A stretch of 64,000 nt of DNA. It comes from Dasypus novemcinctus. Taxonomy: Eukaryota; Chordata; Mammalia; Cingulata; Dasypodidae. The position numbers and the translations under genes are program-made. The first letter of the stretch is position 1, and the number at the start of each line of letters is the position of its first letter. Positions 1 to 11,791 of this stretch are shown one piece after another. Location: assembly GCF_030445035.2 (NCBI RefSeq), contig NC_080673.1, forward strand, positions 194,988,216-195,052,215, given 5' to 3'. The notes under the pieces were generated by a model that made no database searches, was not told the origin of the DNA, and saw only the letters and a list, made by a program, of their open reading frames with translations.

Positions 1-1572
1 CTAAGTCAACTCAGTCAAACTTCCCTTGGCATAGGACATGACTCCCAGGGATAAGCCTCTCTGGCACTGAGTCATTATTACCAAGTGCCAGCTAATGATG
101 CATTTAGAAAAAGACCTACATCAAAAGGAGGGATTTATAGGTATAAATGAGTTTTTATGGCTAAGAGATTTCAAAGTCAGTCGGGAGGTCATTTTGAATA
201 TGCACATCTCAGGAGGATCTCACAGACTGCCACAATAAAATATAAAATAAATAAAATATAAAAAAAACAATAAAAATAAAGTGTCTCAAGTAGGGGTGCT
301 CCTAAGGGCTCTAAGACATTAGACATTATAGGCAGGGCAGAGAACACCAGGGAATTGGCACCTTGTTAGTGGATCTTACCTTGGAATATATGATAACCTC
401 TCTCCCAAATGTATCAAAATTAGACTCATTTATAGATTTCCTATGCACGGTTCTTCTGCCTCTCTTATTTGAACCTATAGTTAGCACTGTGCCCTTTAAA
501 TATATGTTCCATGTACTTACCAAATCCAATGGATGTGTCATGATGATGGGAACGAATGTTGCTGGGGGGGGGGGGAGAGGTGGGGTGGGGGGGTGGGGTT
601 GAATGGGACCTCACATATATATTTTTAATGTAATATTATTACAAAGTCAATTAAAAAAAAAAAAAGATCTAGTCGAAAATCAAATTTATGAAACTGGGGA
701 CAATTTAAGATACTGGCAATTAAAAAAATGGAACAGAATGGAGTTCCCAGAATAAGCACAGTCTCTGCAAGGGCTTTTAATGTTTGAGAAATAGGACATC
801 ATCACACAACAATGGAGAAAAAGAATAAATGTTTAAAAAATGGTAAAAAAAAAAAATATATATATATATGTTCCAGAGACTTAAATCTTTTGGCTGTTCA
901 TATGATGGATGAGCCCTTAATCTCAGCAGAGTTACAGCCAAAACCTACTCTCCAGTTCATCACACTCACTGAGGACAGCAAACAAAAAGATGATGATGGA
1001 CAACATCCATTCCAAAAAACAGAACATATCTACAAGTGTAAGTAAGACAGATCTATTCTTCTGTCCCAAGGGATCTAATCTCCCTTTCAAGTAGAAGCAG
1101 AGTAGGCATTACCATCCCCAAATCTTTAAGACTGAGGAATGAATAAACATAAGAGGAGAATGCAACTATGTTATTATTCTAGTAATGGAAGAACTTGTAA
1201 CATTGATATGAAGACAGTGGTCACCAGAGGTTCTGAAGGGAGGAAAAGGAAGAATAGTTTTAACATGGGGCATTTTGGGGACAGTGGCATTGTCCTGTAT
1301 GACATTGCAATGACAGATACAAGCCATTATACATTTTATCAAAACCTATAAAATTGTGCTGTGCAAAGTGTAAACCATCATATAAATCATAGACTAAGGT
1401 TAGTAGCAATGCTTAAATATGTGTTCGTCAATTGTAACAAATGTACCAACTAATGAAAGATGTTGTTAATGAAGGAAGAGGGGATGAGGTATTTGGGAAT
1501 CCCTATATTTTTGATGTAACATTTATGTAACCTAAAGTTGCTTTAAAAATAAAGAAAAAAATTTTTTAAAAA
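1..1572 (+). mobile_element. L1 3'UTR tail (long-3'UTR lineage type), interrupted at 512-862
   Basis: This is the 3' half of an L1 3'UTR whose 5' part lies before the window. It matches in order and orientation the tails at 22440-24060 and 39390-41145, and in reverse those at 6873-8440 and 52014-53900. The shared block near the start is followed by an A-rich patch (about 229-282) that the sister copies lack. The copy resumes at 875 after the nested insertion and ends in an A-rich tail near 1545-1572. There is no open reading frame of note. Family identity rests on linkage of sister copies to ORF2-coding sequence elsewhere in the window. Confidence 0.8.
512..862 (+). mobile_element. 5'-truncated L1 tail with 3' transduction
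   Basis: A young-type L1 3' end begins at 512, includes the G-rich tract (about 560-598) and ends in a poly(A) run at 653-665. Then come about 180 bp of non-L1 sequence (666-844), an AATAAA signal at 824-829 and a second poly(A) run at 845-856. The whole unit is bounded by the 12-bp direct repeat atatatgttcca at 500-511 and 863-874, inside the host L1 3'UTR, whose sequence continues across the gap. This is the signature of readthrough past the L1 poly(A) site and co-retrotransposition of source-locus DNA. Part of the right repeat lies in a TA-rich run, which slightly weakens the duplication. Confidence 0.75.
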
Positions 1573-1665
1573 AGTAATTTGCACAAAGTCACACAGCCGT
1601 AAGGGTAAAAGCTTGACCCAGGCTTTTGGATTCCAGACATTTCTTCAAAGCTAGTATATTATTCT
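1572..1665 (-). repeat. MIR fragment
   Basis: The segment matches the reverse complement of the MIR central region, with recognisable traces of 'cacacagc...ggtaaaagc...gacccaggctttt' spacing. It is short and diverged. Confidence 0.45.
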
Positions 1666-2104
1666 TCCTTCTATTGATTGGGAAAGGAGCTTCTCAATCT
1701 CACAGCATGCATAAATGAGAGGAAATTACTAGATGGTGATCTGACTTTTCCAGGGAATAGAAAAATATTACTGAAGGAAAAGAAAGTAAAACATTTTGCC
1801 TGTGTAATACTACTCATTGGTGGTGAATCCTAGCACATTTAAAAAATAAATTAATAGATAGCAGATAGAAAATTGAAAATTCAACAAAAGAAATATGAGA
1901 GGAATGTGTCTTCATGGAGCACACAAGGTCATGCTTGAGGTTTCTTGATGGTTTTCAGGGGAACATATCATGGCATGGTTTTAAAGGTCTCCCTGGTTTA
2001 CAGAGTGGGAAACAGGGTTAGAAAAAAAGATACCTGTGTTCCAGATGGCCTCAAGGGAGTCTGCTGCTACTCAAGCTATGCATAAAATGGCTGCACTTTA
2101 AAGA

Positions 2105-2352
2105 CTGCTTGGACTTGTTTGGGACCTGTGACTTCTCTGTTTTCCTTTCACTTTATCCCTTCTGTAAAGGGAATGTTTATCCTGTGGGTGTCCTACCATT
2201 GCACATTGGAGGCAGAAAACATGTTTTCTAGGTTTCACAGCTCCACAGATGGAGAGGGATTTTGCTCCAGATTGCCCATACCCATAACTGATTTTGATGA
2301 GACTTGGTACTTAGCATTGTTAATGAAATGACACAAGGATTCTGGGATGTTG
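2105..2352 (+). mobile_element. MaLR internal-region fragment
   Basis: This block is homologous to 19680-19930, just upstream of the 3' LTR of the MaLR provirus in this same window. Both share the run of motifs from 'ttgtttgg.acctg' through 'gttttctaggttt' to 'gattttg.tgaga'. No LTR follows it, so it is an orphan internal piece. It encodes nothing recognisable. Confidence 0.65.
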
Positions 2353-2377
2353 TAATGGTTGTTTGAATTAATATGCC

Positions 2378-2530
2378 TCATGACTAATGGCAATGAATAA
2401 CTTTTCATTTTCTTATTGGCCTTTGGATATCCTTTTTGAAGTAATTATTTAAATAAATGTCTTATCTGCCTTTCATGTTTTGGCATGTAAATGTTTAGTA
2501 TGTCTTTTGTATAATGGTCCTTCATTTAAT
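2378..2530 (-). mobile_element. Old L1 ORF2 fragment
   Basis: The segment resembles the reverse complement of the distal ORF2 region ('...ttattggcctttggatatcc...'), which recurs at 9340-9400, 29730-29800 and 55470-55500. The second half is too diverged to follow. Confidence 0.4.
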
Positions 2531-2579
2531 ATAAATTTTGATGAATAAAAGCTTTTATTCTCATGCAAAAAAAAAAATA

Positions 2580-5500
2580 GACTGTAAGGGCATTTTGTAA
2601 GCAATACTCATGATATTTCAGCCTTTCCAAACCTTAAAATGTGTTCAGATCCATGCAGCTACTCCCAACACTTAAGATCAACAATGCTTCTGTTTGCCAC
2701 AGTGGTCTATGATGCCTTGCCATATAAATCAATTTATTATAGGATTCAGGCATCTTTGGGTCTGACGGAGGGCCAGAGTTGAGTCATGATAGGGGTCTGC
2801 TTGTAGGAGGGATCTAAGAGCTCTTAGGTAGAACTTTTCCAAAGGCAAAGAAATATGAAAGTAGGGTCTAAGGACAGAGAGAAGGGAAGAGGAGTATAAT
2901 GAATTAAAGCAAAGAGTGCTAAGGGACTCCCATGACTCTATCTGCCCTTATCCACCACAACCACCCTCCACTTCCCAGCATGTCTACATTACAGGGACTT
3001 TTGGTCTAAGAAGAAGAGGTGGTAAGCATAAAAGACCATTCTCACGGATGTCTCTGTAAGTGCTACATAGAGTGAATCAATCAGTTTTCATTCAATGTGA
3101 GAGGTGAGGGACTTAGCAATCTAGTCTAAGTGAAAAGTTTCTGAATGTTTGCTACAGTGAGGAAGCATAGAACTGGCATGGAAGAAATCTCAAGAACCTC
3201 TTGAAGGCATTCTGCAGCAGTTATGAAGAATGTGAATGCAACTGTATTACCAGCAATTCTTCATGTGAGCATGAAGTTGGAGACATTTTGCTGTGTTTTT
3301 ATAACCATGTGTGTGTTGTTTTTAAATCTCTGAGCTAAAGGACTCCAGAAAACATGCTGGCATGGAACGTTTGGACCATTTTCAGATGTGTGTGCAATTA
3401 TATCAACTAACAACTAACAGCTATTCAGAGTTGCCTACTTGGCTTTGTAAAATGACCAGCTAAAACAAATTGTTGGCAGCTGAGTCATGTTTTGTGGAAG
3501 CACCTTCTGGATGGGAGGAAGTAACACCAAAAGTAAATATGGTACAACTTCTAGTTTTCCCTGAGTAATACAGTTCAAAACCACCATATGCCCTTTAGTC
3601 TTTCTATTCTCCATTTGGAAACTCATAACGTGTATAAATATAAGTCCAGAGACCATCAGTGAAGCAGGGGAAGGGGTTTTCCTTCCCCATGCTACATTTC
3701 CTTTCAAGAAGCTCTTATATGACTTTGTTTTCTTTTGAGAATAAACTAGTCTGTTAATGGGATTTTATAGCACAAATGCAGGGGAAAGTGTGATGTTCTT
3801 TGAGAATAAAATACTGAAGAATGATTCTTTTAATTATATCTTATTACTATACTCTCCAAAGGAGGGGTCAGAGCAGGTGTAAAGGCAGATGAAACCAAAC
3901 CAGTGTGGGAGAAACTGAAAAGAATGTGGGAGAAGTTGTTGACATGGTCTCAAGTAAAATACTTTAACCCTACCTAGTTATGTATAGTAACCAAGGCATT
4001 TTGTCCCAGAAAATTGTTTACCTCACTGACACATGTAATACATGCTCAGAAAGGATTGCATACCCTTTTCGATGAACAAGTGCCATTATTATTAACTAAT
4101 GAAAAACCAATTCTGATTGTGCCTACAACTTAGTTTTCCTATATGTACAACTGTAACAGATGTCTATATACACATGTAAACCCCTCCCCCCCCAATCAAA
4201 GAAGCAATATTAACAGTCACAGTAAATAAAAGGAGTTGGATTTCCAGTGAACCATGGAACACTTAAAGAAAGACTGAAGACCTAACAGAGTTTCAAGGAA
4301 CTCATAATTCACTTCCAAGTCTCCCAAGACTGCCAATAATCTTTAGTCTATTTCAAGTTATTTCCCCAACTATTACTTTTCTACAGTTCATAAAAACACT
4401 CTTTACTCTCTTGTCTCATATCTTTATTGGAATTGATTTATGTTTCAACAAATTAGATGGGGTCGGCATCTGGCTCATTGTGGCCTTCCTCTTTTTGTAG
4501 GGAAGCCAGGATCACGTGAAATAGCAGGCAGACCTCTTTTTAAAGGGAAATGTTAAATACATGGCTACATAGGCAATTAAGAGCCCTCTAAGGGAGATTA
4601 TAAAATTTCCTCTCTCCTGATAATCACTCCACAGGCTGTAAACATCACTCCATGCTAAGGAGAGACCTTAAAAAACACAAAATAGATTGAAATAGCATTT
4701 CTCCAAATGTCAAGGCTGCTTTAGAGGTTGGACTGATTCTCCACGAAGAAGATGGATCATTCTTCCACAGGGAAGAGGAGATGCTGCTGAGAATGTTAAA
4801 TCTGGATCAACTAAAATGATCCTATAATCCAATGGATTTCTTTACTAATGAGGGAACTAAGGTTCACAGTCACTGCAGTATGGTTACAACATTCAGGTTG
4901 AAAAAAAAGTTTGAAAATAGAGACGTTTCAGACTTCATAATGGAGGTAACAAATCATTTTTAAAATTAACTTATAGTGCTCCATGCTGCCTTTTTACCCT
5001 AGTGGCACAGGACATCCAATTCTTTCAGCAGCCTTAGTCCCCCCTTCAAACATGCACACACATACATGTGCACACGCATCACTTATCAAATAAAAGTTTG
5101 TATTCAGTCCTACAACTATATCAAATAAAAATTCTATTCAGTATTCGGTTTGTTTAATCAAATCCTTATGACCTGAATATTTATTTCTAAGGTAGACTTT
5201 TCCATCTTCTAACAAACCCTTTGGTATGCTGCCACATCAAAATGACTGTGTGTCTCCCTAGCCCTCTTTCTGATCAGCAGGCTCTCTGTTCCTTTCAGTG
5301 AGTATATTCTCTTCGAAGCACTAAGCATTCTCTGTACACTCAACACAGAGAAGAGCACTTAAAAACCAATTTGATGTGAAGACTTATTTCTTATTTACAT
5401 TCTCAGATAAAAGTGGGACAATAGCCTTCCTTAAAATTTCATTCTTAAATTAAAATATATGTATTTATAGATATATATATTTATAAATATGTATAATTAC

Positions 5501-5885
5501 TATGGGATTTTCAGCATTCATCCCATAAACAACCAACCCCCGTTCCTCACAGGCCCACAGCAGCTGTAGTTAAGTATTTTCCACTTAACCACATCACACC
5601 TGTCCCATGTAAGTTAGAAATTCCCCAACACTGACCAGACGAATGCTCTGACAAATGCTTTGCTTTGTATTTTATCAAGATGATGAAAACACTTTCTCTT
5701 TTTTGACTGATAAGAAGGTGATATGTCTATGCTCATCAACATGCAACAATCCTACAAGGTGAATTGAAATGATATTATCATAACAATTGTACATAGCAGG
5801 GAAAATGAGGAAGAGAACTAGCATTTATTGGGTTCTATCTATATGTGAGGTGCATTTTTTTTTCACATATGGATATTAAATTGTT
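2580..5885. other. Unassigned sequence, no gene found
   Basis: I see no repeat family I can name here, no long open frame and no splice-bounded exon candidate. Short simple features include a C-run near 4182-4193, TA-rich stretches near 5455-5500 and CA-rich sequence near 5050-5075. It is the longest stretch in the window free of recognisable L1, LTR or SINE sequence. Confidence 0.5.
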
Positions 5886-6441
5886 CCAGCATCATGTATC
5901 GTAAAGATTTCCATTTCTACTTCATACTGCCATCTGGTATTTTCGTTAACAATCAATTAACACTGTATGTATGGATTTATTTCTAGAATCTTTATTCTAT
6001 TCCATTCATCTTTGTCTATTCTGAAGCCAGCTCCACTGTCTTTATTATTGTTGCTTTATATTAATAGTAATAATCATGTTGTATGTCATTCTTCTTTCTC
6101 CAGAATTGTTTTCCATATATTTTTAGAATCATCTTTTTAGTTCTTACAAATATTTCTGTGGAATTTTGAGTGTGATTGCACTGATTGTGTAAGTCAATTT
6201 GAGAAGAATTCACATCCAAAGAGCATTAATCCTTTCAATCCATTAACATAGTGTTTAGGATTTCAGATCTTCAATTTTTATCAGTAATGGTTTCTTTTTG
6301 GTTTTAGCATATAACACTTATAAATAACTTGTTAAATTTATCTCTAAGTACTCTCATACTTTTGTATGTTATTTAAAATATCACTGTCTTATAAATTCTA
6401 AATATTCATAGCTAATTTATAAAACAATATTAATTATTGCT
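5885..6441 (-). mobile_element. Old L1M ORF2, antisense (segment 1)
   Basis: Antisense L1 ORF2 sequence, heavily mutated. It is the 3'-most piece of one old element that is split into four: 5885-6441, 6717-6872, 11328-11387 and 11792-12180. The pieces join in ORF2 order once the insertions between them are removed. Confidence 0.7.
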
Positions 6442-6710
6442 TGCTGAGATCAGCTCAGTGATAGGTTTGCTCAAAGGGAATGCAACACAGAACTTAAAGA
6501 AATAAAAGGACAGAAAGAGAGACACAAGAAAGAAAATAAAGATGGGACCAGGAGACTCACAGCTTCTGGAACTGAGAACCTCAACCCTAGTTTCTGCATC
6601 ATATTTATTAGGAGCTCCAAAACAGCTGTTTCTCATCAGTGCGGCAATGTTTACAATTTCTGGGGACAAGTGCAACAAATAGGACACAGGTAAGCCAGTT
6701 TCCCACAACA
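6442..6710 (-). mobile_element. ERV2 (ERVK-like) solo LTR
   Basis: A 269-bp unit starting TG and ending CA is flanked by the perfect 6-bp repeat attgct at 6436-6441 and 6711-6716. Six-base duplications are typical of ERV2/beta-retrovirus integration. Read on the minus strand it contains an AATAAA (around 6605-6612) followed by a T-rich, tctctctttctg-like R/U5 region of the kind seen in IAP/ERVK LTRs. No internal retroviral sequence is present, so it is a solo LTR left by LTR-LTR recombination. It sits inside the old antisense L1M. Confidence 0.75.
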
Positions 6711-6716
6711 ATTGCT

Positions 6717-6872
6717 ATTAATCATTATTAAACATATTATGTGACATTGACAAAATCACTTATTACTTCTAGTAACTCTTATAGATTCCTTTAGATTTTC
6801 TGTTTTCTGTAAATAACTATTAACCTTTTCCTTTCTGGTTTGTGTGACTTTTCATTTTTTTCTCATCTAATA
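6717..6872 (-). mobile_element. Old L1M ORF2, antisense (segment 2)
   Basis: Continues segment 1 after the ERV2 LTR. Its last bases lead, in ORF2 order, into 11328 beyond the younger L1 insertion. Confidence 0.6.
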
Positions 6873-8765
6873 AATTTTATTTTTATAGAAATTTTAGATC
6901 ACAGAAATGTTACATTGAAAGTGTACAGGTAACTCACTCCCTCTCCATCCCACATGTTCCTTTATTAATAATATCTCTCATTAGTGTGATATATTTGTTA
7001 CAATTGATGAACAAATGTTGAAGCATTGCTACTAACCAACTTCTATAGTTTATGTTATGGTTTACACTTTGTGCTGTACAGTTTTATAGGTTTTGACAAA
7101 ATGTATAATGGCCCATATCTGTGATTGGAATATAAGCAGAACAATTCCAATTCCCTCAAAATGTGCTCTCTTATCTATTCTTCCCTCCTTCTCCTTTCAG
7201 AAAAGACTCCATTATTATGAACTTCTGGTGACCACTATCTTTATATCAGTGTTACAAGTTTTCCCATGACTATAATAATAATAAGTCTACTTTGCTCCAT
7301 GGTTCCATTCCTACCTTAGGTTTGTTCATTCCTCAACCTTGAGGATTTTGGAATGATGAGGCCTGCTTTGCTTCAGATTGAGAGAGGGCTTAGATTTCAT
7401 GGGACAGATGGATGGAACTGTTTTGTTTGCAGTTGTAGATTCTCCCTGCATTTTGGGATTTGAGTTGACCATTATCATTTTGTTAGTTGTCCTGGGAGAG
7501 TCCAATGAACTGGAGAATAAGTGTTGGCCATAACTCTGCTAAGACTGAGGGTTCACCTGACATCTTGGACATACATTTAAAGAGTATAGTGCTAATTATA
7601 GGTTCAAATGAAAGGGGTAAAAGAATCATGTGTAGGGAAATTATAAATGAGTCCACCTTTGTTATATTGGGGAGACAGATTATCATCTATTCCAAAATAA
7701 TGCCCACGGACACGGTGCTGGTTTCATGGGCCTGTGTGCCTTGTCTATATTATATGGACATCTCTAGGTCCCTTGGGATCACCCCTGTTTGAGGGTTTGT
7801 TTACTGCAGCAGTTAGTGAGACCTGCCTGAAGCGTGCATAAGCATAACCTCTGAAATGACCTTCCAATTGTCTTTGAACTCTATTAAATGTAAAAGCTCT
7901 TTTGTATTTAGTGCTTTCCCCTTTTGGTCTTTTTTCCAAATGCATCTCTGGCTGCTGCTTTTTATTAACCCCTTGGCACCAGGGAGGCTTATTCACAGGA
8001 GTCATTTCCCAAATAAGGGGGAGGCTAGTGAGTTTACTTGCTAAGTTTGGCTTAGAGAAAGTTCATATTTGAGTAACAGGAAGTTTTCAGGAGGTAACAC
8101 TTAGGCATTAGTTATTATCAGGCTAGGTTTCAATGTTATAAGAGTAAGATTCATAAGTACAAACATTAAAATTGAAGGATTGGCATATTGGTCTGTTTTC
8201 TTTTATTAGGTACTGCCTCTATATTCCCAGTATTCTTGCCACTCTATTTTAGAACACAGCAGGACTCCCCAGGATGGGAGTTTAATATTTTGTTGGTTAT
8301 AGTGTAGGACCCCTTCCCACTGAGAAAACACCTTTTGACCACATGAACACATTCATATTCCATAGAGGCATGCCCCAGGTGTACCCCTCTCCATACCCCC
8401 CCCCCCACTGCTGACACCCTACATCCATGACCTTCCCCTGCCATTGATTCTGAAAGGATACTCCCATAATTGTACTCTTAACCACAGTCCTCAGCCTCTG
8501 CAAAGTTCACCTGTTCCTTCTTCCAGCTCTCCACCCCAGCTCCATGGATAGTCCATGCCCTCAACCCTGTTCTCACTCACTCCAGTAATTAGGACCCCAC
8601 TCACATCACTATACTATGATCACAACCATCCAAACAGCCACTATCCACTTTATTCTGCCCTGATTGAATATCAGCTCATTGCTCTTTAGTCCTTCTCTAT
8701 CTCCTGGTAACCTATCTTCCAGACTCTACCTCTGTGAATCTGCTCAATATTCGTAGTTCATATTG
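6873..8765 (-). mobile_element. 3'UTR of younger antisense L1
   Basis: Read on the minus strand this follows directly on the ORF2 remnant at 8766-11327. Its distal 1.5 kb matches the lineage 3'UTR seen at 1-1572, 22440-24060, 39390-41145 and 52014-53900. Unlike the copies at 38529 and 52014 it lacks the extra internal end-like module: at about 8440-8765 a different 3'UTR sequence links the distal module to ORF2. It therefore looks like an older subtype. A run of 11 or more C lies at about 8397-8408. Confidence 0.75.
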
Positions 8766-9716
8766 GTGAGATCATGCAAAATTTGTCCTTTAGTTACTGA
8801 CTTATTTCACTCAACATAAGGTCTTTGAGGTTCATGTGTGTTGTCACATATGTCAATATTTAATTCCTTCTTATAGCTGAGTAATATTATGTGTATACTA
8901 CATCATATGTGTATATTACATTGCATTTCTCCCTTTACCCATTGATGGACACTTGGGTTTGCTTCCAACCTTTGGCAATTGTGAATCATGCCATGAAGAA
9001 CACTGGTGTGCATATATCTGTTTGTATCACTGATTTCAATTCTTCTGGATATATTCCTAGTAGTGTGATTGCCAGATCATATAGCAATTCTTGAGGAATT
9101 TCTGAGGATCATATGGCAATTCCTGCCAAACTGTCCCCCATAGCGACTTCACCATTCTACATTCCCTCCAGCAGTGAATGAGTGTTCCTATTCCTCCACA
9201 TCCTCTCCAACACAGGCAGTTTTCCGTTATTGTTTTCTTTTTAATAGTAGCTGATCAATAAGTGTAAGATGATATTTCATTATAGTTTTGGTTTGCATTT
9301 CCCTAATAGCTAGAGATGTTGAGCATCTTTTCATGTACTTTTTAGCCATTTGTATTTCCTCTTTGAAAAAGTGCCTATTCAAATTTCTTGCCCGTTGTTT
9401 AAATGGATTGTTTGTCTTTTTATTATTGCCATGTAAGCTTTCTTTATATTAGCTGGATATTAGAGCATTATCAGAAACGCAATTCCCAAATATTTTCTCC
9501 CAATTGAATAGGCTGCCTTTTCACTTTCTTGACAAATGCCTTTGAAGCATGAAAGTTTTTAATTTTGAGGATGTCCCATTTATCTATTATTTCTTTGATC
9601 ACGGTTTGTAAAGTTTATGAAACCATTTCCTACTACAAGATCTCATAGATGTTTCCCTACATTATCACTTAGGAAGTTTTTGGTCTTGGATATTATGTTT
9701 AGGTCTTCAGTCCATC

Positions 9717-9808
9717 TTTTTTTTTTTTTTTCAGAAGGTACTGAGATTGAACACAGGACCTTGTACATGGGAAGCAGGCACTCAATCACTGAGCTACATC
9801 CATTCTCC
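9717..9808 (-). mobile_element. tRNA-derived SINE, short form
   Basis: A T-run at 9717-9731 (the tail on the minus strand) is followed by the reverse complement of a tRNA-like body. The B-box-like segment lies near 9744-9756 and the unit ends in 'gagctacatccattctcc'. It resembles the short tRNA-type SINEs at 9845-9934 and 46875-46957. Confidence 0.65.
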
Positions 9809-9844
9809 AATAAGAGTTGGTTTTATCACTTGTTTGCATTTGTT

Positions 9845-9934
9845 TTTGGTTTTTAGGTAGTACCAGGGATTGAATTTAGGACTTTGTATGTAGGAGGCAG
9901 GCACTTAATCACCTGAGCCACATTTGCTCCACAC
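9845..9934 (-). mobile_element. tRNA-derived SINE, second unit
   Basis: Same family and orientation as the neighbouring unit, separated from it by a 36-bp T-rich linker. The minus strand shows 'ggagcaaatgtggctcaggt' and a B-box-like sequence. The pair may be a single dimeric SINE or two insertions. Confidence 0.65.
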
Positions 9935-10142
9935 TTTTTCATTCTTTTGGATTTGGATATGGATATGGATATTTGTTGAAGAGACTATTCAGTCCCAGTT
10001 GAATGAGCTTGGTGGCCTTGTCAAATATCAGTTGGCTGTATATATGCAGGTCCATGTCTGAACTCTCAGGTTGGTTTTATTGGTCAGTATGTCTGTTCTT
10101 GTGCCAGTACCACGCAGTTATGAGGACTGTGGCTTTGTAGTA

Positions 10143-10548
10143 TGTTTTATTTTCTTGTTTGTTTTTGTCTTTATTTATTTTTTTAATATTACATTAAAAA
10201 AATGAGGTCCCCATATACCCCCACCCCCCTCACCCCATTCCTCCCCCCCTAACAACAATCTCCTCCATCATCATGAGACTTTCATTGCATTTGGTGAATT
10301 TCAGCTCTGAGCACTTCTGCACCTCATGGTCAATGGTCCACATCATAGCCCACACTCTCCCACGTTCCACCCAGTGGGCCATGGGAGGACATACAATGTC
10401 TGGTAACTGTCCCTGCAGCACCACCCAGGACAACTCCAAGGCCCGAAAATGCCCCCACGTCTCATCTCTTCTTCCCACTCCCTACCCCCAGCAGCCACCA
10501 TGGCCACTTCCTCCCCACCAATGCCACATTTTCTTCAATTGAAGTCAT
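10143..10548 (-). mobile_element. Nested young L1 tail
   Basis: The reverse complement matches the terminal 400 bp of the L1 tail at 37822-38518 very closely, including 'caaatgcaatga', the catgatgatgga block and the G-rich tract (C-rich here, 10208-10250). It interrupts the host ORF2 between 'ggctttgtagtatgtttt' and 'gaagtcatgtagcatgattc', which are contiguous in L1. Clear target-site duplications were not resolved. Confidence 0.8.
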
Positions 10549-11327
10549 GTAGCATGATTCCTCCAAGCTTGTTTTCCCTTTTCAAGATGTTTTTGGCTAT
10601 TTGGCACTACTTACCCTTCCAAATAAATTTGATAAATGGCTTTTCCATTTCTGTAAAACCTGCTGTTGGAACTTTTATTGGAATTTTGTCAAATCTGTAA
10701 ATCAGTTTGGCTAGGATAGACATCTTAATAACTATTAGTCTTCCAACCATAAACATGAAATATTCTTCTATTTATTTAGGGCTTCTTTGATTTCTTTTAG
10801 TGATGTTGTGTAGTTTCCTGTGTACAAGTTCTTTGCATCCTTAATCAAGTTTATTTCTAGATGTTTGATTCATTTAGTTTGATTTCTTACTTGCTGCAAA
10901 TGGAATTTTTTCTTGATTTCCTCCTCAGAGTACTCATTATTAGTGTACAGAAATGCTACTGATCTTTGCATGTTGTTCTTATATCCTACCACTTTACTGA
11001 ACTCTTTCATAAGGTTTAGAAACTTTGTTGTATATTTTTCATGGCTTTCTACATATAGGATTGTCATCTGCAAATAGTGAAAGTTTTACTTCTTCCTTTA
11101 CAATTTGGATGCCTTTTATTTCTTTTCCTTCCCTAAGTGCTTGAGCAAGTATTTCTAATGCAGTGTTAAATAAAAGTGGTGACAGTAGGCACCTGCATCT
11201 TGTTACAGATCTTTGAGGAAAAAAACATTGAGTATGACATTAGCTGTGGGTTCTTCACATATGCCCTTTATCATGTTAAGGACGTTTTCTTCTATTTCTA
11301 TTTTTTTAAAGTGTTTTTATCTTGTGT

Positions 11328-11387
11328 TGTTACACCAGTTTAGTGTTGAAGAACTAGACATACTTCCTTGTTCTTCATTTTAGAGGG
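11328..11387 (-). mobile_element. Old L1M ORF2, antisense (segment 3)
   Basis: A 60-bp piece of the same old L1M, between the younger L1 and the MaLR-type LTR. It repeats an ORF2 position already covered by the younger L1, so it belongs to a different element. Confidence 0.55.
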
Positions 11388-11791
11388 TATCCTAGTTTAT
11401 CAGGGCTGTTAGGACAAATTTTACAGCATTGTCTGAATTAACCACTGGGAATTTATTGTCTCACAGTTTTGGAAAGTAGAGGCCCAACATTAAGGTATCA
11501 GCAGATCATGTTTATGCCAGAGTTTGTAGTGTTCTGGTGTTGACTCAATCTTTGCCTCATTAACATGATGATTTGTCTTTCTGTCTCCTCCTCTCATTTA
11601 TACTTATGTGTCTATTTCCTGTGCTTAGAAGTACTTCAGCCATATTGGATTAAAGCTCACTCTTATTCAGTTTGGCCACACTTCAACTAATAACACTTTT
11701 AAAGATCCTATTTACAAATGTGTTCACATCCACAGGACTGGGGATTAGGACTTGAACATGTTTTTATGGGGACATAATTCAATCCCAAACA
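11388..11791 (-). mobile_element. MaLR-type LTR, antisense
   Basis: The reverse complement of an MLT1-like LTR: it opens 'tatcctagtttatcagggctg', passes through 'gaatttattgtctcacagtttt' and ends 'caatcccaaaca'. The flanks rejoin as L1M ORF2, so the insertion edges are good to a few bases. A G-rich repeat of three to four bases at the edges is the only trace of a duplication. Confidence 0.65.

Larger units (their letters stand above)
8766..11327 (-). pseudogene. L1 ORF2 remnant, antisense, multiply interrupted
   Basis: The minus strand carries the distal part of L1 ORF2, from the reverse-transcriptase region to the C-terminus, full of stops and frameshifts. Short frames still show L1 ORF2 signatures; one at 10870-11073 contains the stretch following the RT active site ([17 protein letters not shown]). 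The element is 5'-truncated near 11327. Two tRNA-type SINEs (9717-9934) and an L1 tail (10143-10548) are inserted in it. It is itself inserted into the old L1M, all in the same orientation. Confidence 0.8.

Noticed and set aside
9750..9810. Possible functional tRNA gene
   Set aside because: Only the tRNA-like part of a SINE, with a poly(T) (tail) edge and no intact cloverleaf or terminator.
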